Assembly: GCA_021737045.1 (NCBI GenBank)
Contig: JAIPES010000001.1
Span: 1-64,000 of the forward strand
Direction: 5' to 3'
DNA: 64,000 nucleotides
DNA from: Desulfobacteraceae bacterium
GTDB taxonomy: Bacteria; Desulfobacterota; Desulfobacteria; Desulfobacterales; Desulfosalsimonadaceae
The position numbers and the translations under genes were made by a program. Every line of letters begins with the position of its first letter. Position 1 is the stretch's first letter. A model generated the notes under the pieces. That model ran no database searches. It worked only from the letters and a program-made list of their open reading frames with translations, and was not told the DNA's origin. This document shows positions 9,940-19,120 of the stretch, piece by piece.

Positions 9940-10860
9940 TCAATCCTCTTCGGGTACAAAGGCGGATACTTCATCGATGGTTTCAGCGTTGGCAAGCAGC
10001 ATGGCCAGCCGGTCAATGCCCAGGGCATTGCCTGCGGCCGGCGGCATTCGGCCAAGGGCGGCAAGAAAGGCCTCGGGCATCGGGCCGGCGGCAAGGCCTT
10101 GTTTTTCACGCCGCTGCAGTTCCGCCTCAAAGCGCCGGCGCTGCTGGTCAGGATCAATGAGTTCGGAAAATCCGTTGCAGATTTCCAACCCTCCGATATA
10201 GGCTTCAAAGCGTTCGGCCACATGCGGATTATCATTTCTGAGGCGGGCCAGGGCGGCTTTTTCCGCCGGGTAATCATATAAAAACAGTGGCCTTGCGGGA
10301 TCCAAAGCAGGTTCGATTTCCATGGCCATGCGCTCGTCAAAGCTCTGATCAGCCAGGGCCGCGTCCATGGTGGTGTGGGTAAAACGCTGAAAAGCCTTTT
10401 CGACCGTAATTTTCGGCCATGGCCGGTCCAGGCGGATAACCGTGCCGTGGCGCCTGAGATGCCGCGTGCCCAGGACCTTTTCACAGGTCTCGCGGATCAG
10501 GCTTTCGGTTTGGTTCATCATCTCATGATAGGTAAAATCGGCCGCATACCATTCCAGCATGGTGAACTCCGGCAGGTGCCGGCTTCCGCGCTCCTTTGCG
10601 CGGAAGGTCTTGCAGATCTGAAAAATCCGGGGATACCCGGCAGCAAGCAGGCGTTTCATGTAGAGTTCAGGAGATGTCTGCAGAAAGGCGCCTTCAGCTG
10701 AGATGGCCTCAATGTGGGCTTCGGGCGCAGGTGCAGCGGTGCGCACCGGGGTTTCCACCTCCAGAAAATCGTGGCGGCAGAAAAAGGCACGCACCGCATT
10801 TAACAGCCGGTGACGGATCTGCAGGCAGTGGCGGAGCCCCTGTTGACGAAACATGGTCAT
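9940..10860 (-). CDS. epmA: Elongation factor P-(R)-beta-lysine ligase EpmA (GenX/PoxA)
   Basis: A stand-alone class II lysyl-tRNA-synthetase-like catalytic domain that attaches a lysine derivative to elongation factor P. The 306-residue length and the absence of an anticodon-binding domain separate it from LysRS. Motif 2 is visible as KTFRAKERGSRHLPEFTMLEW and motif 3 near the end (GIDRLAMLLA). An ETPVRT block near the N-terminus binds substrate. The EpmB aminomutase and EF-P genes are not in this window. It follows the deacetylase-family gene on the same strand with a 15-nt gap. Confidence 0.92.
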   Translation of the reverse strand: MTMFRQQGLRHCLQIRHRLLNAVRAFFCRHDFLEVETPVRTAAPAPEAHIEAISAEGAFLQTSPELYMKRLLAAGYPRIFQICKTFRAKERGSRHLPEFTMLEWYAADFTYHEMMNQTESLIRETCEKVLGTRHLRRHGTVIRLDRPWPKITVEKAFQRFTHTTMDAALADQSFDERMAMEIEPALDPARPLFLYDYPAEKAALARLRNDNPHVAERFEAYIGGLEICNGFSELIDPDQQRRRFEAELQRREKQGLAAGPMPEAFLAALGRMPPAAGNALGIDRLAMLLANAETIDEVSAFVPEED

Positions 10861-10875
10861 AGCAGCCGGGCAGTC

Positions 10876-12192
10876 CTATTGTTTTCGTACCCGGTACTGG
10901 TCTTCGGGCCGGTCCTGGAGCAGGATCATGTCATAGGGGCCCATATCGGTTTTTTCAAACCACTGGTATCCGGTTTTGCGGCAGTTTTCACAAGCTTTGC
11001 GGGGAATGTGGACAGCCAGCACCCGCATTTTTCTTTCCACGGAAGAGTCGATTTTCAAAACTCCGCTGCATTCCCGGCACACCTGCAGGGTTTCATGCTG
11101 GGTTTCATAAAAACCGTCCGTGTCGTAAAAAACGGTATTATTGCGCTCGGCATAAATCACGTTTTCCTGCATGCGGATGCGGATGTTTTGCCGGTCGTTC
11201 CAGGTATCTATGACCTGCTGGCAGGTTTTTTCAATGGTTGCGGTGATGCTGGGGCCCTGGCGGAGACGTTCGGCCGAGTACTCGGGTTCCACCACGTGGC
11301 TGTAATCCATGCCGGCCATGGCCAGAATGAGGCCGACATTGACGTAGGGAAGTGCGCTTTCAATGGAATATCCGCCTTCGAGCACGGCAATGTCGGGCTT
11401 GAGCCGGGCGGTGAGATCTGCGTACCCTTTGGCGGAAAAATTCATGTTGGTCAGCGGGTCTGTGAAATGATTGTCCTGGCCGGCGGAATTGACGATCAGA
11501 TCCGGCTTGAACTCCTGGAGTATGGGCAGCACGGCTTTTTCCAGAACGGTGAGAAAACCTTCCTCCGAGGTATAGGGCGGAAGCGGGATGTTTAAGGTGG
11601 TGCCCGCAGCCGTTGGACCGCCGGTTTCATTGTTAAAGCCCGTGCCCGGAAACAGGGTCCGGCCGTCCTGGTGCATGGAGATAAACAATGTGTCCGGATC
11701 ATGCCAGTAAATGTCCTGAGTGCCGTCGCCGTGGTGGCAGTCCGTGTCAATGATGGCCACCCGGTCAATGCCATAGGCCTTGCGGAGGTATTCGATCATG
11801 ATGGCTTCGTTGTTGACGTTGCAAAAGCCTCTTCCCCCATGGACCACGCGCATGGCATGGTGGCCCGGGGGCCGGACCAGGGCAAATCCGCGATCCACAA
11901 GACCGTCCATTTTGGCCTTGCCGATGGTTTTGGCACCGCCGGCGCTGATGAAATGCGATTCGGTCATAACGCTTCTGGCGTCCGGCACGCAGAAATGAAC
12001 CCGCTGTACATCCTCGATATCCACCACACCGGCCTTGAATTCGTCAATGCCTTCAACGTCAAGAAGGCCCTCCTCGGAGATCTGGTCCTGGGTGTAAAGA
12101 AGGCGCTCTTCGCGCTCCGGGTGAGTGGCGCTGATGGCCCAGTCGTATGCCGGGAAAAAAACCAGGCCCGTATGGGTCTTGGCCTTTAGCAT
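10876..12192 (-). CDS. Histone deacetylase-family protein with C-terminal zinc-ribbon-like tail
   Basis: Zinc-dependent deacetylase fold, class II/AcuC-like; bacterial members act on acetylated polyamines, proteins or acetylated small molecules. Residues ~1-335 hold RPPGHHAM (catalytic His pair), DTDCHHGDGTQ (zinc ligands), SAGQDNH and LEGGYS, so the active site looks complete. Beyond the fold, about 100 residues carry CREC and CENC pairs spaced ~35 residues apart, probably a zinc ribbon, an unusual addition. The ATG overlaps the hydantoinase-like stop by 7 nt, so translation is coupled. The substrate is not known. Confidence 0.88.
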   Translation of the reverse strand: MLKAKTHTGLVFFPAYDWAISATHPEREERLLYTQDQISEEGLLDVEGIDEFKAGVVDIEDVQRVHFCVPDARSVMTESHFISAGGAKTIGKAKMDGLVDRGFALVRPPGHHAMRVVHGGRGFCNVNNEAIMIEYLRKAYGIDRVAIIDTDCHHGDGTQDIYWHDPDTLFISMHQDGRTLFPGTGFNNETGGPTAAGTTLNIPLPPYTSEEGFLTVLEKAVLPILQEFKPDLIVNSAGQDNHFTDPLTNMNFSAKGYADLTARLKPDIAVLEGGYSIESALPYVNVGLILAMAGMDYSHVVEPEYSAERLRQGPSITATIEKTCQQVIDTWNDRQNIRIRMQENVIYAERNNTVFYDTDGFYETQHETLQVCRECSGVLKIDSSVERKMRVLAVHIPRKACENCRKTGYQWFEKTDMGPYDMILLQDRPEDQYRVRKQ

Positions 12193-13895
12193 GGGGTTTC
12201 TCCGTTTCGGGATTGTTTTTTGATTTGTGCGATGATCTTTTCATACTGGCCGATGAGTCCGGGCCGGACCTGGACCTTGATGCGGATGTTTTTGCCGATC
12301 ATCCGGAAATCGCGCACCATGTTAAATTCCAGCGCCTCGGTGACATCGGTGACAAGGTCGCCTGAGCTGGCCCCTTCCCTGAGGGCTTTTTTCTCCAGCA
12401 GTTCCGTGGCCATTTCCGTGGCATCGGCCATTGTAAAACCCGGCTTCAGCGCCTGGACAAACATTTCCTCAGGGGCCGAGGCCTCAAGCTTGTAGGTGTC
12501 TGCAAACAGGGTCACTTCGCATGTGGTGCGCGAAAGGGCCGTGCCCACGGCGTTGGCTACGTCCCAGTGGGGTACCACGCTGACCTGGTAATCAGAAATA
12601 GCCGTAAAATTTTCTGCAAACATGGGTGCCGGCCCGCCGAGTACCAGCAGCCGGGTGGGCTTGATGCGGTGGCCGTGAAGGGCCTCGCGGACCGTGTAAA
12701 CGGGCCTGCTGTTGATCAGGCTCACCATTTGCCGGGCGGAATCCAGAATTTCCCGACAGGTCTGGTCAAATATTCGCCGGGCGGCTTCAGCAGTGGAAAT
12801 TCCCAGAAGCTGCGCAATGGCCTCAATGCCTTTTTCCGCCTTTTCCCGGTCGCCGTTTTGGGCCTTGCCCAAAACAAAAAGAGCGTCTGTGGGGGTGGGT
12901 TCCGGCCCGCCATAGGCCATGGCCGGACCGGTTCTGTCCGGTCCGATAAACAGGTGTCCGTGTTCCACCCGCACCGTGCTGTCACCGCCCAGGCCCACGG
13001 AATAGGAGTGCAGGGCCCGGATCAGGGTTTTGTGTTCAGCGATTTCGATTCCGTAGGGTGCCAGCACAGGCACGCCATTGATGAGCACGGCCATATCCGT
13101 GGTTGTGCCGCCGATATCGAGCACGATGGTCTCTTGGTCATCTGCGGCAAAACCGATGGAGCCCATCACGCTTGCCGCCGGTCCGGAGAGAATCGACTGG
13201 CCGGGAAAGTCAATGGAGGTTTCAAAATCCATGGTCCCGCCGTCTGCCTTGAGGATATATATGGGTATCTGGATGCCTTTTTTGTCCAGAGATTGCCGGA
13301 CGGCCTCAAAGAAGCGTTTGTGCAGGGGATACACGGATGCGTTTAAAAAAGCCGTGGTGATGCGGCGGGGAAAGCTGAAGTTGCCCGAGACGTTGTGCCC
13401 GAGAAAGACCTTTTCGAACATGGGGGAAATGATTTCCCGGATGCGTTTTTCATGGGTCGGGTTGCGGATGGAAAATTTGCCCACCACGCCCACGTACTCG
13501 ATGCCTGCCTCCCGCATGCGGGATGCGGCATCTTCCACCGCTTTTTCATCGAGCTTGACAATTTGCCTGCCGCTGTGGTCCATTGCCCCGGCCACCCGAT
13601 AGTATTGCTCGCAGGTGCGGAAATATTCCGGGTCAATGCCGGGTCCGCAGGTCACGATCATACCAACGGCCGGAAGCTTGTCCTGTACAATGGCGTTTGT
13701 GGTCAGGGTGGTGCTCAAAACCGCGTGGGAGATTTGGCTGATGTCAATATCGCGGGTGATGTGTTCCAGGCCGGAGAAAACCGCATCAAAAAGCGCCGAT
13801 GTGTCGGTTGGCACCTTGATCCGTCTTTCCAGGCCGTTTTCGCCCACAAGAACAACGTCGGTATGGGTTCCGCCAACATCTAATCCGATGATCAT
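12186..13895 (-). CDS. Hydantoinase/oxoprolinase-family ATPase (HyuA-like)
   Basis: ASKHA-fold ATP-dependent amidohydrolase or carboxylase subunit. The 569-residue protein opens with GLDVGGTHTDVVLVGENG, the phosphate-1 loop, and has a second loop at VLDIGGTTTDMAVLINGVP (around residue 260). I chose ATG 13893-13895 because the glycine-rich motif follows at once; a longer reading to 14156 adds repeat-derived residues. Family members hydrolyse hydantoins or 5-oxoproline, or carboxylate ketones, usually with a HyuB partner. No HyuB is adjacent, so the reaction cannot be assigned. It overlaps the deacetylase gene by 7 nt. Confidence 0.9.
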   Translation of the reverse strand: MIIGLDVGGTHTDVVLVGENGLERRIKVPTDTSALFDAVFSGLEHITRDIDISQISHAVLSTTLTTNAIVQDKLPAVGMIVTCGPGIDPEYFRTCEQYYRVAGAMDHSGRQIVKLDEKAVEDAASRMREAGIEYVGVVGKFSIRNPTHEKRIREIISPMFEKVFLGHNVSGNFSFPRRITTAFLNASVYPLHKRFFEAVRQSLDKKGIQIPIYILKADGGTMDFETSIDFPGQSILSGPAASVMGSIGFAADDQETIVLDIGGTTTDMAVLINGVPVLAPYGIEIAEHKTLIRALHSYSVGLGGDSTVRVEHGHLFIGPDRTGPAMAYGGPEPTPTDALFVLGKAQNGDREKAEKGIEAIAQLLGISTAEAARRIFDQTCREILDSARQMVSLINSRPVYTVREALHGHRIKPTRLLVLGGPAPMFAENFTAISDYQVSVVPHWDVANAVGTALSRTTCEVTLFADTYKLEASAPEEMFVQALKPGFTMADATEMATELLEKKALREGASSGDLVTDVTEALEFNMVRDFRMIGKNIRIKVQVRPGLIGQYEKIIAQIKKQSRNGETPC

Positions 13896-14078
13896 GGTCT
13901 GCCCCTGGTCTATGGGATCGTTTCGGCGTATCCGGCGGCTGGCCGGACAATGCGTGTCTCTAACATTGCTAACCGATATGATCATCGTTGTCAACCGAAT
14001 CATCGGGCCCCGGGCAGCGGTGGCGGATTTTGGTTTGCTTTGTGAAGGGGCTTGCCCGCTGTCTTTTAGGGGTTTTCG

Positions 14079-14170
14079 CATGATGCGGGCCGGTGGGGGC
14101 GGTTTGCTCCCTGCTGATTGCTTGCGCGCCCAATGCGACTCGCAACCCCCCCCCACCGGCCCGCATCATG
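14079..14170 (+). repeat. Constant-loop, variable-stem hairpin element, copy 1
   Basis: Left arm 14079-14107 pairs with right arm 14142-14170 (27 of 29 positions). The 34-nt loop is 14108-14141 and contains TCCCTGCTGATTGCTTGCG and AATGCGACTC. GGTTTTCG flanks the left side and GCCAG the right. The loop and flanks match three other copies in the window, whereas the arm sequence does not. Confidence 0.88.
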
Positions 14171-14403
14171 GCCAGCGCCCGTCCTTGGACTTCCTTGGCC
14201 GTGCTTCCCCGGAGCAAACCCCGGGATCGCGCATGAACAGCAACTTTTTTGGAGTAAGTCAGAAGAAGTTTAAACAGTTTCATGGCGATTTTTTTATGTG
14301 GGCCTGGCTCACGCGACAGGAACAGGCGTTTACAATTTGCATTTTTCGTGGAAAAATGCCAGTGCTTGCAGAAAAACTTTCTCGGCCCCGGAAGAGCGTT
14401 TCC

Positions 14404-14512
14404 AAGGAAGCCCAAGGGCGGGGTCGGTTTTTGATGCGACATTGAGCGTTTACGAATCTTTTCCGTAAACGCTCAGGAGCGAAAAAACTGACCCCGACCG
14501 CAGGGCTTCCTT
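14404..14512. repeat. Imperfect palindrome of the GGGGTC-GTTTACG family, copy 1
   Basis: An imperfect palindrome of ~109 nt. AAGGAAGCCC at 14404 pairs with GGGCTTCCTT at 14503, GGGGTC with GACCCC, and GAGCGTTTACG with CGTAAACGCTC around an AATCTTTTC centre. A longer relative lies at 30350-30545. The cruciform or transcript could act as a bidirectional terminator. It belongs to a repeat family rather than a single-copy site. Confidence 0.8.
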
Positions 14513-14549
14513 CCTGAGAAACATCCAGGCGATGTAAAAAACTTTTACG
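14499..14549 (-). repeat. GTAAAAA...GGAAGGAAGCCCT repeat, copy 1
   Basis: Read on the minus strand this gives CGTAAAAGTTTTTTAC followed, after ~20 nt, by CAGGAAGGAAGCCCTGCG. The same arrangement occurs at 30312-30366, 36908-36957 and 51640-51694. It overlaps the right end of the larger palindrome here, as it also does at 30350. Confidence 0.6.
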
Positions 14550-14598
14550 AAAGCATCAATTCTGATGCGGCCGGATAAAAAGAGGTGAAAGCACGCGC

Positions 14599-15147
14599 AT
14601 GGACCATCAGAAAGTCGATGAAATCTATATGCAGGCGGCCCTGGACCAGGCGCAGCAGGCCCTGGATGCCGGGGAGTTTCCCGTGGGATGCGTGATTGCC
14701 GGGCCCGGCGGGGTGATTGCCGGCGGGGGGCGCACTCACAGCCGTCAACAGAGCCCCAGTGAGATTGATCATGCGGAGATCAATGCGTTAAAACAGTTCT
14801 ACGAATTGTCGTATACGGGCGATTCGCGTCAGTTGAGCATTTACACCACCCTGGAGCCCTGTCTGATGTGTTTTGCCGCAATTCTGATCGCGGGCATCGG
14901 CAGAGTCGTTTATGCCTATGAGGATGTCATGGGCGGGGGCACGGCCTGCAAAATTGATAATCTGCCGCCCCTTTACAGAAACGCCGGGGTCCGGGTGGTG
15001 TCCAACATGATGCGCCGGCAGAGCCTGGATCTGTTTTTCCGGTTTTTTTCCGATCCGGAAAACACCTATTTGTGTCACTCCATGCTGGCGGCCTATACCC
15101 TGGCCCAGAAGCCCGGAGGACGGCCATCCCTGTTTCCCCGGCAGTGA
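14599..15147 (+). CDS. Nucleoside/cytidine-type deaminase family protein
   Basis: Zinc-dependent hydrolytic deaminase fold, 182 residues. HAEINAL (around residues 57-63) and TLEPCLMC (around 91-98) supply the His, catalytic Glu and two Cys of the active site. It resembles the dCMP/tRNA-adenosine deaminase superfamily, but the PCLMCFAAILIAG segment and long C-terminal extension differ from TadA. The base or nucleoside acted on cannot be settled. glnE starts 12 nt after its stop, so the two probably share a transcript. Confidence 0.85.
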   Translation: MDHQKVDEIYMQAALDQAQQALDAGEFPVGCVIAGPGGVIAGGGRTHSRQQSPSEIDHAEINALKQFYELSYTGDSRQLSIYTTLEPCLMCFAAILIAGIGRVVYAYEDVMGGGTACKIDNLPPLYRNAGVRVVSNMMRRQSLDLFFRFFSDPENTYLCHSMLAAYTLAQKPGGRPSLFPRQ

Positions 15148-15158
15148 AAGGGACTTTT

Positions 15159-18050
15159 ATGCCTTACACTTCGCCAATAACCAGGATATCGATGCCCGAT
15201 GACCTGAAGGCCGCGGCCCGGCAAAAGGTGTCAGACTGCAGCAAGGCGCTTGAGAGCGCAGGCCGTCAATCGCTTTTTTCCATGGTGGATGAGGACGATC
15301 TCTGCCGGGTGTTTGCTTTCAGCGAATACGCGGCCCGGCAGTGCCTGCGCAACCCTGGGATGATCCGCGAGCTTTTGGAAAGCGGTGATCTGGAAAGGCT
15401 TTATCCCACGGATCAGTACCAGCAATACGTGGCCCGGGCCGCCGGCCAGGCCGCTGATGAGGACGGTCTGGCAGTGGCGTTGCGGCGGCTTCGGCACCGG
15501 GAAATGGTGCGTATTGCATGGCGGGATTTGACCGGCCGGGCGGATCTGTTTGAAACCATGGCCGAATTGTCCGCCCTTGCAGATGCCTGTGTGGCCCGGG
15601 CGCTGGATTTTTTGTATCCCTTGCTGTGCGCAAAATACGGCCAACCCGAGGATGCAGGCGGAAATGCCCAGCAGATGGTGGTCTTTGCCATGGGCAAGCT
15701 CGGCGGGCGGGAGTTGAATTTTTCCTCTGACATTGATCTGATGTTTGCCTTTCCCGAGGCCGGACATACCCGATCGGAAGAAAAATCGATTTCAAATGAG
15801 GAGTTTTTCACCCGCCTGGTGCGCCGGCTCATTGATGTGATCGGTAAATCCACCCCCGAGGGGTTTGTTTTCCGGGTCGACACCCGCCTGCGGCCCTATG
15901 GCGATTCCGGGCCCCTGGTCATGAGCTTTGATTCCATGGAAAATTACTACCAGATGTTTGGCCGGGAATGGGAGCGCTACGCACTTGTCAAGGCCCGCCT
16001 GATAGCCGGGGACAAACAGCGGGGAGAGGCCTTTTTCGACCGGCTCCGGCCCTTTGTGTTCCGTCGGTACCTGGATTACGGAACATTTGAGTCCATTCGG
16101 GAGATGAAGCAGAAAATTGTGCGGGAAGTGGTCCGCAAGGGGCTTGCCGACAATATCAAGCACGGCTACGGCGGCATACGGGAAATAGAGTTTTTCGGCC
16201 AGGTCTTCCAGCTCATCCGGGGCGGCATTGACCCGGCTTACCAGGAGCGAAGCATCTTAAAGGTCCTGCAGGTGATGAGAAAGGACAGGGGCATCACGGG
16301 CAAGGTATACGAGGAGCTGAGCTCTGCCTACGTGTTTTTGCGAAACACTGAAAACCGCCTTCAGATGTATGAGGACATGCAGACCCACAGCCTGCCCGCA
16401 GATCCGCGCGCCCGCACCCGACTTGCGCTGAGCATGGGATTTGACAGCGAAAAAGGCTTTATCCGTGCCCTGGACGCGCACATGTCCCGGGTGCATTTTC
16501 ATTTCAATCAGCTGCTGGGCCAGGAAAGCACGGAAGCCGAAGCCCAAAGCGAAACAGGACTCGGCAGTGTCTGGCTGACGCCCGGACAAACCGATCAGAA
16601 CAGGCAGAACCTGGAGGCGGCGGGTTTTGAGGAGCCTGATACGGTTCTTCGCCTGCTGGGTGAGTTCCGGGACAAAACCGGATATGGTGAGGACGGCCAT
16701 ATTGCCACGGCACGGATCAACCGGCTGATGCCCCGGGTCCTGGGTGCGGTGGCGGAAACCGACCGTCCCCTGCTGGTGTTAAAGCGGATCATGACCCTGC
16801 TGGATGCGATTTTGAACCGAAGCTGCTATATCTCCCTGCTTCTTGAAAACCCGGGGGCTCTTGAACACCTTGTCCGGCTGGCGCGCATCAGCCCCTGGAT
16901 TGTGTCTTTTTTAAGCCAGCACCCCCTGCTTCTCGATGAACTGCTGGATGTGCGCTCCATGTATGCCCCCCTGGACCGGGCTGCTCTGGCCGGGGATCTG
17001 CGGCAGCGGCTGGAAAAATCCGGCAGGGATGACCCGGAGTTACAGATGGATGCCATCCGGGTTTTCAAGCAGGTCAACATGTTCCGCATCGTAGCCGCCG
17101 ACGTGACCGGTCATCTGCCCCTGATGCAGGTTTCAGACCGGCTGACCTATCTGGCTGAAACCATACTGGATGCCGCCCTGGATCTGACCTGGCACCAGAT
17201 GGTGGAACGCTACGGCAAGCCTTCGGCGATTGACGGTGATCCGGGCAATACCGGATTTGCAGTGATCGCCTACGGCAAGCTGGGCGGATATGAACTGGGG
17301 TACCGCTCGGATCTGGACCTGGTTTTTCTGCATACCGCCCAACCCGGACAGACCACGGGCGGCCGGCTGCGGCCCATTGACAACAGCGAGTTTTTCGGCC
17401 GGCTGGGCCAGCGCATCATCCATTTTCTGTCTGCGCCCACGTCAACGGGAAAGCTTTATGAAATCGACATGCGGCTGCGTCCCTCGGGAAATGCCGGCAT
17501 TCTTGTCAGCCATATGGACGCCTTTGAGGAATACCAGTCCAGACACGCCTGGACCTGGGAGCATCAGGCCCTGATCAAGGCCCGGCCGATTATCGGGGAT
17601 TTCCAGGTGGCCCGGCGTTTTGCCGATGTGCGCACGCAGGTGATTGCCGCCCGGCGCAATACAGAACAGCTGGCCGGGGCGGTGCTGGAAATGCGGGAAC
17701 GGATGCGCAGTGCCCGTGAATTTTTACATAATGGCTTATTTGACTTAAAGCAGGATCCCGGGGGAATCGTGGATATCGAGTTTCTGGTCCAGTTTTTGAT
17801 TCTGTGCCATGGCAGCCGGCACGAACAACTGGGTCAGTGGACCGATGTGGTGCGCCAGTTAAATGCCCTGGCCCTTTGCGGCATTATTGCCGATCTCGAC
17901 GCCCATGCCTTAAAACAGGCCTATTTGATTTACCGCTATTTTGTCCATCGCATGAATCTCCAGGAAAAAAAGGCGGTACTGCCGGAAAACCGGTTTGCCG
18001 AACTGCGCAGAAGGGTTGTGCGGATATGGCGGAAAGTCTTTGGGCAGTAA
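15159..18050 (+). CDS. glnE: Bifunctional glutamine synthetase adenylyltransferase/deadenylase
   Basis: Adds AMP to, or phosphorolytically removes it from, glutamine synthetase in response to P-II and glutamine. The 963-residue protein has two nucleotidyltransferase modules: GGRELNFSSDIDLMF (~residue 190) and GGYELGYRSDLDLVF (~residue 710), each followed by the GlnD-UR_UTase helical domain. I start at ATG 15159, preceded by AAAGG and placed 12 nt after the deaminase stop. An in-frame ATG at 15072 lies inside the deaminase gene. glnB lies 730 nt downstream, fitting a nitrogen-control cluster. Confidence 0.95.
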   Translation: MPYTSPITRISMPDDLKAAARQKVSDCSKALESAGRQSLFSMVDEDDLCRVFAFSEYAARQCLRNPGMIRELLESGDLERLYPTDQYQQYVARAAGQAADEDGLAVALRRLRHREMVRIAWRDLTGRADLFETMAELSALADACVARALDFLYPLLCAKYGQPEDAGGNAQQMVVFAMGKLGGRELNFSSDIDLMFAFPEAGHTRSEEKSISNEEFFTRLVRRLIDVIGKSTPEGFVFRVDTRLRPYGDSGPLVMSFDSMENYYQMFGREWERYALVKARLIAGDKQRGEAFFDRLRPFVFRRYLDYGTFESIREMKQKIVREVVRKGLADNIKHGYGGIREIEFFGQVFQLIRGGIDPAYQERSILKVLQVMRKDRGITGKVYEELSSAYVFLRNTENRLQMYEDMQTHSLPADPRARTRLALSMGFDSEKGFIRALDAHMSRVHFHFNQLLGQESTEAEAQSETGLGSVWLTPGQTDQNRQNLEAAGFEEPDTVLRLLGEFRDKTGYGEDGHIATARINRLMPRVLGAVAETDRPLLVLKRIMTLLDAILNRSCYISLLLENPGALEHLVRLARISPWIVSFLSQHPLLLDELLDVRSMYAPLDRAALAGDLRQRLEKSGRDDPELQMDAIRVFKQVNMFRIVAADVTGHLPLMQVSDRLTYLAETILDAALDLTWHQMVERYGKPSAIDGDPGNTGFAVIAYGKLGGYELGYRSDLDLVFLHTAQPGQTTGGRLRPIDNSEFFGRLGQRIIHFLSAPTSTGKLYEIDMRLRPSGNAGILVSHMDAFEEYQSRHAWTWEHQALIKARPIIGDFQVARRFADVRTQVIAARRNTEQLAGAVLEMRERMRSAREFLHNGLFDLKQDPGGIVDIEFLVQFLILCHGSRHEQLGQWTDVVRQLNALALCGIIADLDAHALKQAYLIYRYFVHRMNLQEKKAVLPENRFAELRRRVVRIWRKVFGQ

Positions 18051-18065
18051 AGAGAAAATCAAGGG

Positions 18066-18554
18066 TTATCTGAGCAGGTAAAATCCGATGATATTGTCGT
18101 ATGAATGGGCTCTGGCGTAAGTTGCCCCCACGTCCAGGCCCTTGATATGCTGGACGATCACTTCTCGCTTGATCAGGGAGTTGTTGGCATCATCGAGCCG
18201 GAATTCCACCGTGATTCGCTCCCCGACCTGGAAGCGGGGCTGGACGTTTAATTTCATTCGGATACCGGTTCTGGAAATATCGGTGACAACCATGCTGCCC
18301 CAGTGTTGGGCGCTTTTGGAGGCACTGTGGGCAGGGACATAGAGATAGGTGCCCCGCAGTTCAGTGGATTTGCGGTACTGTCTTCTTCTTTCCAGAAACA
18401 CCGTAAAGGCATGGCCGCACGGGCATTTGGCCTTAAGCTTGATCATGTTGTCGGCTTCGGCGTATCTCGACACATCCTTGATAATGGTTTTCTGGCATTC
18501 CGGGCAGGTAATGGCTGCGGTGTTGTCGCTGGCAATAAAGCTTTTGACGATCAC
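18066..18554 (-). CDS. PilZ-domain protein with N-terminal zinc-ribbon
   Basis: Probable cyclic-di-GMP effector, 162 residues. Residues ~16-50 contain CPECQ and CPCGH, a zinc-ribbon-like pair. The PilZ domain follows with the RxxxR motif RRRQYRKST (~57-65) and the D/NxSxxG motif DISRTGI (~93-99), both needed to bind the dinucleotide. No membrane segment or catalytic domain is present. It sits tail-to-tail with glnE and head-to-head with glnB, with no obvious link to nitrogen control. Confidence 0.85.
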   Translation of the reverse strand: MIVKSFIASDNTAAITCPECQKTIIKDVSRYAEADNMIKLKAKCPCGHAFTVFLERRRQYRKSTELRGTYLYVPAHSASKSAQHWGSMVVTDISRTGIRMKLNVQPRFQVGERITVEFRLDDANNSLIKREVIVQHIKGLDVGATYARAHSYDNIIGFYLLR

Positions 18555-18687
18555 ATCTGGTATCCCCGTTGCTGTAACCCCATGGATTTTCTCCCGAAAC
18601 GGGTTTATTTTTGCCGGATTATCATGGTAGGCATTGACTTATAACGATTCATATATTAAATAAAAGAACTTTGTCAAGCCAAAATAA

Positions 18688-19116
<429 letters not shown>

Positions 19117-19120
19117 CCCG

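Larger units (their letters stand above)
13896..14598. other. Intergenic region of ~700 nt made largely of repeats
   Basis: No gene is supported here. The region holds the variable-arm hairpin at 14079-14170, a partial motif GTCCTTGGACTTCCTTGG at 14180-14197 (also found at 30530-30547), and a long palindrome at 14404-14512 that runs into a shorter repeat at 14499-14549. Open frames crossing it are read-through of repeats: the same LRVAL/SRIERASGQQ-type peptides appear at every hairpin copy in either strand. Promoters for the divergent hydantoinase-like and deaminase genes must lie in or at its edges, but I could not place them. Confidence 0.7.

Noticed and set aside
13896-14156. N-terminal extension of the hydantoinase-like protein (a start at 14156)
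   Set aside because: The extra 87 residues are read from the hairpin repeat and carry no family sequence. The family's glycine-rich motif begins directly after ATG 13895.
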